Part shown: positions 1-5,368 of the stretch, in pieces | How positions within the stretch are numbered: the first letter of the stretch is position 1 | How the letters are laid out: each line of letters opens with the position of its first letter | Assembly: GCA_948938605.1 (NCBI GenBank) | Contig: CARAIG010000015.1 | Span: 1 to 10,270, forward strand | DNA: 10,270 nucleotides | From: an uncultured Eubacteriales bacterium | GTDB taxonomy: Bacteria; Bacillota; Clostridia; Christensenellales; CAG-314 | Direction: 5' to 3' | Translations under genes and position numbers: made by a program | The notes under the pieces: generated by a model | Databases searched by the model: none | Told to the model about the DNA's origin: nothing | Seen by the model: only the letters and a program-made list of their open reading frames with translations

Positions 1-670
1 CGCCTGGAATAGCATCTTTCGAGAGAAGATTTTTGCCACGCTTTGGCGAGATGTAATCTCCGATTTGCATATCCCCATCATTAAAAGACGGGAAAAGCTC
101 GTCAAACAATGCAAAGGCTTGGGCTTGTAAATTATTATTTATCGCATTATTAAGGTCTATCTTTTCGTCTATGCGTTGAAGTAATGATACCACCTGTTGC
201 TGTTCCTTTAAAGGAGGAAGGCTAATCTCCATACGTTTGACTATCCATCCTGACAATCCTCCGCGAGTACTAGTTCCATCCGACAAAAGCCTAAATTCCT
301 CATAGCGATTGTCTAAATTGTAAAATAAGTATCTTGGCAAAATAATTTTTTCATTAGGCTCAAATACAATAACAGATTGATTCACATAAGTATCAATTAA
401 AAGAAAACTTGCCTGTCCTCTTGTAAATCCTTGTCCTGCTGATGCTACAACCGTACATCCTTTTTTAGCTAATTTTGTAGCGGATTTTTCCACACCCAAT
501 AATGTGATCTTTTTAATTGTATCTTTTATATATTTTTGTCCTGTCTCTCCAGATGATAGCCAATTTATATCTCCGCCCCAATATTCGGGACAAGCAGTTG
601 ATGGAGTTCCACCACTATAAATTCTTTTACATACTTGATCAAGGCTATAAACTATGCGATTATACTTCAT
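1..670 (-). CDS. hsdS: Type I restriction-modification specificity subunit HsdS, 3' end outside window
   Basis: This is the DNA-recognition subunit of a type I restriction-modification complex; it would set the target sequence for HsdM and for an HsdR encoded elsewhere. About 223 residues are visible from an ATG at 668-670 and the frame is open to position 1. The first target-recognition domain begins at residue 8 or so (SLDQVCKRIYSGGTPS, then YWGGDINWLSSGE), the classic HsdS opening. It ends in the conserved IxLPPLKEQQ motif and a helical spacer (about residues 150-195). A second recognition domain starts with IGDYISPKRGKNLLS. The start overlaps the last 11 bases of hsdM in another frame, which implies translational coupling. 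HsdS proteins are usually about 400 residues, so roughly half is missing at the window edge. The family call is firm; the recognition sequence cannot be read from it. Confidence 0.93.
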   Translation of the reverse strand, partial: MKYNRIVYSLDQVCKRIYSGGTPSTACPEYWGGDINWLSSGETGQKYIKDTIKKITLLGVEKSATKLAKKGCTVVASAGQGFTRGQASFLLIDTYVNQSVIVFEPNEKIILPRYLFYNLDNRYEEFRLLSDGTSTRGGLSGWIVKRMEISLPPLKEQQQVVSLLQRIDEKIDLNNAINNNLQAQAFALFDELFPSFNDGDMQIGDYISPKRGKNLLSKDAIPG

Positions 671-2165
671 ACCCAATCGCCCCCAAAACCTTGCGGATTT
701 CATCTTCAAGTTCGTGAGATTTTTTGAACATTTGCGAAAGTTCGCCCGTAAGCCTTGTCATTTTTTGTTCAAACGGTTCACCGTCATCGGATTGTTCTTC
801 AATTCCTACATATCTGCCGGGAGTAAGGATATAATCTTGTGTAGCAATATCAGCAGTGCTTTTAACAGCGCAAAAACCTTTTACGTCTTCGAGGGTGCCG
901 TTTTGAAACGCTTCAAACGTGTCGGCAATTTTTTGTATATCTTCGTCGGTAAAATCGCGGTGTTTGCGGTCTACCATATAGCCCATTTTGCGGGCGTCGA
1001 TAAAAATTGTTTTATCTTTTTGTTTTTTGTTCTTTGTGATAAACCAAAGAGTAACGGGGATAGTTACGCTATAAAACAACTGCGTGGGCAGTGCTACAAT
1101 GCCTTCGATTAGGTCGTCTTCTATAATGCGCTTACGTATTTCGCCTTCGCCGCTGCTTTGTGACGAAAGCGCGCCGTTTGCAAGCACCAAACCTATTTTA
1201 CCGTTCGGAGCAAGATGGTGTATCATGTGCTGTATCCAAGCAAAGTTTGCATTGCCTGCGGGCGGAATGCCGTAACGCCAACGCTTGTCGTCTTGCAATT
1301 TGTCTTGTCCCCAGTTGGAAAGATTAAAAGGTGGGTTTGCCATAATAAAGTCGGCTTTTAACGTTGGGTGTAAGTCATTAAAGAAAGTGTCGGCATGATA
1401 TTCGCCGAAATCCGCGTCGATGCCGCGAATAGCCATATTCATTTTAGCCATTTTCCAAGTATCGGCGTTGGATTCTTGACCATATACGGCAATGTGGTTG
1501 CGGTGTCCGCTGTGTGCTTGAATAAATTTTGCGCTTTGAACAAACATACCGCCCGAACCACAGCACGGGTCGTAAATGCGGCAGTTATCAAACGGTTTAA
1601 GAATAGCAACTATAGTTTTAACAATAGAAGACGGGGTATAAAATTCGCCACCTTTTACACCTTCGTATTCGGCAAAGTGTGCAATGCAATATTCGTAAGT
1701 ACGTCCGAGCAAATCTTTGCTATCTTCGGTGTCGCCCATATCCATATTTGTAAAAAGATCGACAACATCACCTAAAACACGCTTGTCCAAATCGGGGCTT
1801 GCGTAATTTTTAGGTAATACGTTTTTAAGACTTCTATTTTCGTTTTCGATGGCACGCATGGCATTATCAATAATTTCGCCAATTTGGGGCGTATGCGCTG
1901 CACTCGCAATAGTGTCCCACCGCGCAATTTCGGGAACGTAAAAAACATTTTCCATAGCGTAGGCGTCGCGGTCATCTTCAAAGCCATCGCCTTCCGCTTT
2001 AAGTTCCTTGTAACGTTTATCAAATGCGCTTGATATGTACCGCAAAAAGATAAGACCTACGATTACTTTGCGATATTCTGCTGCGGGAATATGTCCCCAA
2101 AGCACACAAGCCGCATCCCAAATTTGTTTTTCAAAGCCGATATTTGCATTGTTTTTCTCTGCCAT
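660..2165 (-). CDS. hsdM: Type I restriction-modification system DNA methyltransferase subunit HsdM
   Basis: This adenine-N6 DNA methyltransferase uses S-adenosylmethionine and works as an M2S complex with HsdS, protecting host sites from HsdR. The protein is 501 residues, normal for the family. The helical N-terminal HsdM domain covers about residues 8-145. The catalytic fold follows, with the cofactor-binding motif DPCCGSGG at 199-206 and the catalytic NPPF at 277-280 (ANPPFNLSNWG). GGEFYTPSSIV at 172-182 is also typical. The C-terminal tail (about 465-497) is a predicted helix likely to contact HsdS. The ATG at 2163-2165 is preceded by AAGGAAC with about 10 bases spacing, and a consensus promoter lies about 120 bases upstream. 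No frameshift or missing motif is seen, so it should be active. hsdR is absent here and may lie to the left of the window. Confidence 0.97.
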   Translation of the reverse strand: MAEKNNANIGFEKQIWDAACVLWGHIPAAEYRKVIVGLIFLRYISSAFDKRYKELKAEGDGFEDDRDAYAMENVFYVPEIARWDTIASAAHTPQIGEIIDNAMRAIENENRSLKNVLPKNYASPDLDKRVLGDVVDLFTNMDMGDTEDSKDLLGRTYEYCIAHFAEYEGVKGGEFYTPSSIVKTIVAILKPFDNCRIYDPCCGSGGMFVQSAKFIQAHSGHRNHIAVYGQESNADTWKMAKMNMAIRGIDADFGEYHADTFFNDLHPTLKADFIMANPPFNLSNWGQDKLQDDKRWRYGIPPAGNANFAWIQHMIHHLAPNGKIGLVLANGALSSQSSGEGEIRKRIIEDDLIEGIVALPTQLFYSVTIPVTLWFITKNKKQKDKTIFIDARKMGYMVDRKHRDFTDEDIQKIADTFEAFQNGTLEDVKGFCAVKSTADIATQDYILTPGRYVGIEEQSDDGEPFEQKMTRLTGELSQMFKKSHELEDEIRKVLGAIGYEV

Positions 2166-2283
2166 TATGATAAGTTCCTTTTATTTTATTTCATCTAATA
2201 AAACTGCTTCTTTGAAAATGTCCCCTGAGCTTTAAATGTTTTTACATTGGTCTCAATACCATTAAAAATATATTAGACAATTC

Positions 2284-2312
2284 ATTGTATCATAATGTTG
2301 TTTAATTTTCAA
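2284..2312 (-). promoter_or_regulatory. Probable promoter of hsdM-hsdS
   Basis: Read on the minus strand, TTGAAA (2307-2312) is followed after exactly 17 bases by TACAAT (2284-2289). Both are close to sigma-A consensus. The transcript would start near 2277 and have a leader of about 110 bases before the hsdM ATG. Confidence 0.6.
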
Positions 2313-2526
2313 CATATACAGTCAATTTAACTGCTAATAATATTGAGTTCTTCATTCCATTGGAAGTACATTAAAATATTACTTAGGCTTAATTTAGACC
2401 TTGAATTTATAAATAAAAAAAAAAAATTTAACGAGAAACTCATTTTTTCTTTGCAATCTCGCCCCTATTAGAAACTCCAATGGAGGTATTTAATAAAATA
2501 ACTTTCAAGTATTTTTTCATTATTGT

Positions 2527-2600
2527 CACAAGTTGTGGGCAGATATGCTCACATTTTGTGCATATATTGTATTTTTAATTGTGCATTTAGAATATTTGTG
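2527..2600 (+). promoter_or_regulatory. Array of TTGTG motifs, possible operator or iterons
   Basis: TTGTG occurs at 2533-2537, 2556-2560, 2579-2583 and 2596-2600, with start-to-start distances of 23, 23 and 17 bases. The last three extend to TTGTGC. The first is half of the palindrome CACAAGTTGTG (2527-2537). The third coincides with the proposed -35 box of the gene downstream. A regulator binding the same helix face repeatedly would fit; the winged-helix protein encoded just downstream is the obvious candidate (inference). Confidence 0.4.
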
Positions 2601-2607
2601 CTAAAAT
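2579..2607 (+). promoter_or_regulatory. Probable promoter of the winged-helix gene
   Basis: TTGTGC (2579-2584), a 17-base spacer, then TAAAAT (2602-2607) with an extended -10 TG at 2599-2600. Transcription would start near 2614, leaving a leader of about 33 bases. Confidence 0.55.
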
Positions 2608-2646
2608 ATAGGGGTGAAATTTAGTTTATAGTGGAAGGGAAAAATC

Positions 2647-3132
2647 TTGAAAGGCGATTACGGAAGATATTATTTTAAAGACAAAGAAGGCAATATACAA
2701 TTTAGAAAAGTAAATGCAAAAGAAAGACTTGTATTGCTACAATACTACTTCCGCAGACGAAGTGGGAGAATATTGAAGATAAAGAATATTGCAAAGGTTT
2801 TCCATGTTTCGGATAGAACAATCCAAGCAGATATTAAGAAGTTAGAAAAAGACGGTATTATTAAGCGTATTCCTGTATATGACAATATAGGCTCCCAACA
2901 AGGCAATAAGATAATATATACAGGAAGTAAAGAACGTCTTACTGGAGCCGAACCGAGTATAGACAAGATATACGACAAAGACAATCCAATGAAGTTAAGA
3001 GACTTCGAATGGACAGGCTTTTGGGAATACGATGATCCCTTAGTATTCTTTATGGAAATAGGCAGAGACTATGGCACAATAGATATTAACAGCCAAGTCA
3101 TTAGGAGGCATATAGATACTCCTAAAGAGTAA
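2647..3132 (+). CDS. Winged-helix DNA-binding protein of the mobile element
   Basis: This is a 161-residue protein with a clear winged helix-turn-helix in the middle (about residues 27-75: KNIAKVFHVSDRTIQADIKKLEKDGIIKR), the pattern of HTH_11/DeoR-like domains. The N-terminus (YGRYYFKDKEGNIQFRKVNAKERLVLLQYYF) and the acidic, aromatic C-terminus (about 110-161) match no family I can name. The start is TTG at 2647-2649: GGAAGGG (2633-2639) lies 7 bases upstream, the frame is stopped by TAG at 2629-2631, and no in-frame ATG suits. It is the first gene of the element, ahead of oriT and mobV, and is closed by a terminator at 3246-3280. A role in transcriptional or copy control of the element is plausible. 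A replication role is possible, but no initiator domain is visible. Confidence 0.8.
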   Translation: MKGDYGRYYFKDKEGNIQFRKVNAKERLVLLQYYFRRRSGRILKIKNIAKVFHVSDRTIQADIKKLEKDGIIKRIPVYDNIGSQQGNKIIYTGSKERLTGAEPSIDKIYDKDNPMKLRDFEWTGFWEYDDPLVFFMEIGRDYGTIDINSQVIRRHIDTPKE

Positions 3133-3146
3133 TCTAAAAGTATAAT

Positions 3147-3214
3147 CCGCATTAACCCAAGAATAGACAAACACTATTCTAATGCGGCGGTCGAACAATT
3201 CGACCGGGGTTAAT
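3147..3214 (+). other. Complex of competing hairpins after the winged-helix gene
   Basis: CCGCATT (3147-3153) pairs with AATGCGG (3181-3187). Nested inside, AGAATAG (3160-3166) pairs with CTATTCT (3174-3180) around the loop ACAAACA. Next, CGGTCGAA (3188-3195) and TTCGACCG (3199-3206) form an 8-bp stem with a three-base loop. A third pairing, ATTAACCC (3151-3158) with GGGTTAAT (3207-3214), would enclose the whole and disrupt the first stem. This could be a transfer or replication origin structure or an RNA element; the sequence does not decide. Confidence 0.5.
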
Positions 3215-3245
3215 TTTCTGTTACACAATTAAATATATTTTATCC

Positions 3246-3280
3246 AAGGGTGATTGTATAAATTTGCAGTCGCCCTTTTT
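3246..3280 (+). terminator. Intrinsic terminator of the winged-helix gene
   Basis: AAGGGTGATTG (3246-3256) pairs with CAGTCGCCCTT (3267-3277) over 11 positions with two G-U pairs, around a 10-base loop. The run of T continues to 3280. It separates the regulator transcript from the mob region. Confidence 0.8.
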
Positions 3281-3287
3281 GTATTTT

Positions 3288-3318
3288 AAGGAGGTGAACT
3301 TTGTTAGACAGCAGTTAA
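3288..3318 (+). other. Perfect Shine-Dalgarno followed by a five-codon frame
   Basis: AAGGAGG at 3288-3294, continuing as TGA, is a near-complete anti-16S match. Six bases later the frame TTG TTA GAC AGC AGT TAA (3301-3318) would encode MLDSS. No longer frame follows. This may be a translated leader for the mob transcript, or the remnant of a decayed gene. AGCAGTTAA at 3310-3318 recurs at 3351-3359. Confidence 0.3.
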
Positions 3319-3358
3319 AGAAACTTTGTATATACGAACAGTGAAAAATTAGCAGTTA

Positions 3359-3502
3359 ACGGCAAAGTGTAGCCCACTACACTTCGCAAGCGAAGTTGTG
3401 GGCTACTGCGTAGGGCTTTTTATCCACTAAATAAACAGCAATAGAAAAAAAGTTTGTCAGCGAACAGCAATTGTGCAAGACTCTAAATTTACACTTTGCC
3501 GT
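3359..3502 (+). other. oriT: Probable origin of transfer (oriT) for the MobV relaxase
   Basis: The region lies directly upstream of mobV, where MobV origins are normally found. AAGTGTAG (3365-3372) and CTACACTT (3377-3384) form a perfect palindrome around CCCA. Overlapping it, GTAGCCCAC (3369-3377) pairs with GTGGGCTAC (3398-3406), with an inner stem ACTTCGC (3381-3387)/GCGAAGT (3390-3396). These two folds exclude each other, as in other MobV origins. ACGGCAAAGTGTA (3359-3371) is repeated inverted as TACACTTTGCCGT (3490-3502), so a 13-bp inverted repeat bounds the region. GGGCTTTTT at 3413-3421 could also close a terminator with AGCCC (3371-3375). The nick site is not known; the CACTACAC/GTGTAG palindrome is the best guess. 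Confidence 0.6.
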
Positions 3503-3522
3503 CAAGTGAAGAATTTAAAAAT

Positions 3523-3542
3523 AAGGAGGAACAACAGATATA
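3523..3542 (+). promoter_or_regulatory. Ribosome binding site that points to an ATA start for mobV
   Basis: AAGGAGGA at 3523-3530 is a full Shine-Dalgarno. The first in-frame ATG (3561) is 30 bases from its end, too far for direct use. The ATA at 3540-3542 is 10 bases from the AGGAGG core and is the first residue of the family-conserved N-terminus. The frame is stopped by TAA at 3522-3524. Confidence 0.6.
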
Positions 3543-4619
3543 AGTTATTTAGTATGTCACATGGAAAAGTACCATAAAAACGACGTAGCACCAATAGAAA
3601 GAGAGAACGAAAGAGACGAGTATTACAATTCAAGTAATCCGCAAATAGATAGGGATAGAACCAAGAACAACTACCACACAATATTTAGAGATTGCAGTTA
3701 TACGGAATACATAAACAAGCGTATTGCTTTTCTAAACCTACCAACTAAGCCACGCAAGGATGCAGTTGTAATGAACTCGTTTGTAATAGGCTCAGATAAA
3801 GATTTCTTTGATCAACTTCAACCACACGAACAGAGACAATTCTTTTTAGATTGCACTCACTTCTTTGCAGAGAGATACGGAGTAGATAATATAATCTCAT
3901 CGATAGTACATATGGACGAAACAACCCCGCATATGCACTTGAACATAGTACCAATAAACAATAACAGATTAAGCAGCAAATCTCTATTTGACCGAAACAA
4001 GTTATCTCAACTGCAAACTGACTTTCACAAAGCAGTAGCTAAAAAATATACCTTGCAACGCGGAATAGAAGGTAACCAAACAAGGCATTTAACCACAGCG
4101 GAGTATAAGGCAAGCAAAATAATTAACCAAGCACATAAGCAAAGCCTACAAGTGCGAACCGAAGCGGAACAATTACATCAGCAAGCAGAACAATTACTTG
4201 CAGAACAAAAGGTATACAAGCAAGCGTTAAACGAAGCGCAAAGCGGAGAACAGACCAACAACAGACAGAAACTCAAAGACCAAGTAACTGCTCTTATAAT
4301 TGAAAATGCCAAGTTAAAACAAGATAATGCCAGGGCGTACAATGACAACAAAGTCTTATTACAGGAAACAAAAAAGATTACTCAACTAGAACAAAAGTTA
4401 GAGCAAACTCAAAAGCAACTTAAATATGCTAAGCAACTCATCAATAACTTTGTACGATACGAGTATCCAACATGTAAACGTATAGCAACATTCTTTCCGA
4501 CACTCATGGCAATGTTTACCGAAGTAATAGTCCCGCCGCAGGAACAGCGTGCAATACGTCAACAATACTCAGATGAATACGATGAACAGGAGAACAAAAA
4601 GAAAGATAACTACAAGTAG
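3540..4619 (+). CDS. mobV: MobV-family relaxase (plasmid recombination enzyme, Pre/Mob), probable ATA start
   Basis: This relaxase nicks oriT and pilots single-stranded DNA during mobilisation by a helper conjugative system. The protein has 359 residues from ATA at 3540, or 352 from ATG at 3561. From ATA the N-terminus reads (M)SYLVCHMEKY, the standard MobV opening (MSYxVxxMxK); from the ATG this strand would be lost. Other motifs, numbered from ATA: ENER at 22-25, NPQIDRDRTKNNY at 33-45, RKDAV at 72-76, and the metal-binding motif HMDETTPHMHL at 124-134. Residues about 195-305 are a Gln/Lys/Glu-rich coiled coil, as in the C-terminal half of MobM. From memory of MobM (pMV158), an ungapped alignment puts Glu22 at its catalytic His22, so the nucleophile must differ; Tyr28, Tyr29 and His12 are candidates. 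A relaxase without transfer genes fits a mobilisable element. Confidence 0.92.
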   Translation: MSYLVCHMEKYHKNDVAPIERENERDEYYNSSNPQIDRDRTKNNYHTIFRDCSYTEYINKRIAFLNLPTKPRKDAVVMNSFVIGSDKDFFDQLQPHEQRQFFLDCTHFFAERYGVDNIISSIVHMDETTPHMHLNIVPINNNRLSSKSLFDRNKLSQLQTDFHKAVAKKYTLQRGIEGNQTRHLTTAEYKASKIINQAHKQSLQVRTEAEQLHQQAEQLLAEQKVYKQALNEAQSGEQTNNRQKLKDQVTALIIENAKLKQDNARAYNDNKVLLQETKKITQLEQKLEQTQKQLKYAKQLINNFVRYEYPTCKRIATFFPTLMAMFTEVIVPPQEQRAIRQQYSDEYDEQENKKKDNYK

Positions 4620-4640
4620 TAAAAACTTTGCTGAAACCTA

Positions 4641-4669
4641 TTGACTTACGAAAACAAAAGATTTATACT
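4641..4669 (+). promoter_or_regulatory. Promoter of the RHH-xis-int operon
   Basis: TTGACT (4641-4646), a 17-base spacer and TATACT (4664-4669) form a strong sigma-A promoter just after mobV. The leader would be about 50 bases up to the ATG at 4726. Confidence 0.7.
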
Positions 4670-4725
4670 TAAAACACAAAACAGTATATATACGATAATA
4701 TATTTTAACTAAAGGAGACGATTTT

Positions 4726-5025
4726 ATGGTAACACGCAAAGAAGACACACCGCAGAGATTGGCTAACCGCAAGTATGAAGAAAAGAACAAGGAAAAAAGA
4801 AAAGCAACAAGCGGAAACTTTCAAACAATGATTCCAAGAGAATTGTTTGAAGAAATTAACGAGTTTTTGAAGAAGTACGGATATACCAAAGTACAGTTGA
4901 TTGAAGCAGGTTACAAGGCTTTACTTGACGAAGCGGCGGAACACGATTTGTCTTTAGCAAAAATTATAGATGGCCACGATGACTTCTTTGCAAGCGAACT
5001 GGAACAATTTAAAAAGAAAGATTAA
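4726..5025 (+). CDS. Small ribbon-helix-helix-like protein
   Basis: The protein has 99 residues. A basic, disordered N-terminus (about 1-30, rich in Lys, Arg and Glu) precedes a probable ribbon-helix-helix fold: strand GNFQTMIPRE (31-40), helix LFEEINEFLKKYG, then a second helix TKVQLIEAGYKALLDEA. An acidic tail follows. RHH proteins of this size act as repressors or as relaxase accessory factors at oriT. Here it sits between mobV and the excisionase, downstream of its own promoter, with AAAGGAG (4711-4717) 8 bases before the ATG. It could regulate the integrase operon or assist the relaxase; the sequence does not choose. The fold is a judgement from the pattern of hydrophobic residues. Confidence 0.75.
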   Translation: MVTRKEDTPQRLANRKYEEKNKEKRKATSGNFQTMIPRELFEEINEFLKKYGYTKVQLIEAGYKALLDEAAEHDLSLAKIIDGHDDFFASELEQFKKKD

Positions 5026-5052
5026 AACTTAATACGGGCTGACAACTTAATA

Positions 5053-5148
5053 TATGCTTCGGCATAATTGTACAACAAATTCCGAAAGGGGAATTGGCAA
5101 TTATGCCCTTGCGCTTTTCCTCTTTCAAATAAATTAACGGAGGAAAAG
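5053..5148 (+). promoter_or_regulatory. Structured RNA leader that can mask the excisionase ribosome site
   Basis: Several helices can form and some exclude each other. Helix A: TATGC (5053-5057)/GCATA (5062-5066) with a TTCG tetraloop. Helix B: GGCATAATTG (5061-5070)/CAATTATGCC (5098-5107), which enclose AATTCC (5078-5083)/GGAATT (5090-5095). Helix C: CTTTTCCTC (5114-5122) pairs perfectly with GAGGAAAAG (5140-5148) and covers the Shine-Dalgarno GGAGG (5139-5143). Helix D: GAAAGGGGAA (5084-5093) pairs with TTCCTCTTTC (5117-5126) over 10 positions with one G-U pair and would break C. A and B compete, as do C and D. The layout is that of a translational switch upstream of excisionase and integrase. 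Confidence 0.5.
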
Positions 5149-5188
5149 AACAATAATTAACACAACTACTGCTACGGAAAAAACTACA

Positions 5189-5368
5189 ATGTTCGCAAAT
5201 TATCCCGATGTAGTATCGGTGGAACAACTGCAACAAATGCTCGGCATCGGTCAGGTGCTGGCATACAACTTGGTAAAACACGGCGAGATAAAATCTCGAA
5301 AAGTCGGACGCGAATACAAAATACCTAAAATAAACATCATTAAGTACATTTTGGGAGAAAGCAAATGA
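5189..5368 (+). CDS. xis: Excisionase-like small HTH (MerR/HTH_17 type) protein
   Basis: The protein has 59 residues from the ATG at 5189. Residues about 10-57 (VSVEQLQQMLGIGQVLAYNLVKHGEIKSRKVGREYKIPKINIIKYI) match the excisionase-family helix-turn-helix: a SVEQLQQMLGIG first helix, a recognition helix ending in GEI, and the wing VGREYKIP. Such proteins bind near the attachment site and steer the integrase toward excision. Its TGA overlaps the integrase ATG (ATGA at 5365-5368), so the two are translationally coupled. The start is uncertain. The ATG has only a weak GGAAA upstream, while the strong GGAGG at 5139-5143 points to ATA 5153 or ATT 5156, which are in frame and would add 11 or 12 residues (INTTTATEKTT). 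Confidence 0.83.
   Translation: MFANYPDVVSVEQLQQMLGIGQVLAYNLVKHGEIKSRKVGREYKIPKINIIKYILGESK

Larger units (their letters stand above)
2166..2646. other. Divergent intergenic region between hsdM and the mobile element regulator
   Basis: No gene is seen in these 481 bases. The region holds the leftward hsd promoter, the rightward promoter of the winged-helix gene with its TTGTG motifs, and an A-tract around 2407-2420. It also holds two short palindromes with reverse-complementary cores: TTCCATTGGAA at 2355-2365 and CTCCAATGGAG at 2475-2485. The left boundary of the integrated element could lie here, but no copy of the tRNA-Arg 3' end is present to prove it. Confidence 0.5.

Noticed and set aside
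654..1112. 152-codon open frame on the plus strand antisense to hsdM
   Set aside because: The composition is that of an antisense shadow, with no plausible ribosome site or domain; hsdM is certain on the other strand.
2407..2420. A-tract as a sign of a transposon target or retroelement tail
   Set aside because: It stands alone, without target duplications or element genes beside it, in an AT-rich intergenic region.
3040..3228. 62-codon minus-strand frame over the end of the winged-helix gene
   Set aside because: It crosses the hairpin complex and a confirmed plus-strand gene; nothing supports translation.
3371..3421. oriT hairpin as a simple terminator of an upstream transcript
   Set aside because: A T-run follows GGGC at 3413-3421, so termination is possible, but the overlapping palindromes and the position before mobV fit oriT better; both roles may coexist.
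5009..5281. 90-codon open frame on the minus strand across the RHH-xis interval
   Set aside because: It overlaps the xis gene and the RNA leader, has no family match I recognise, and its strand is opposite to a well-supported operon.
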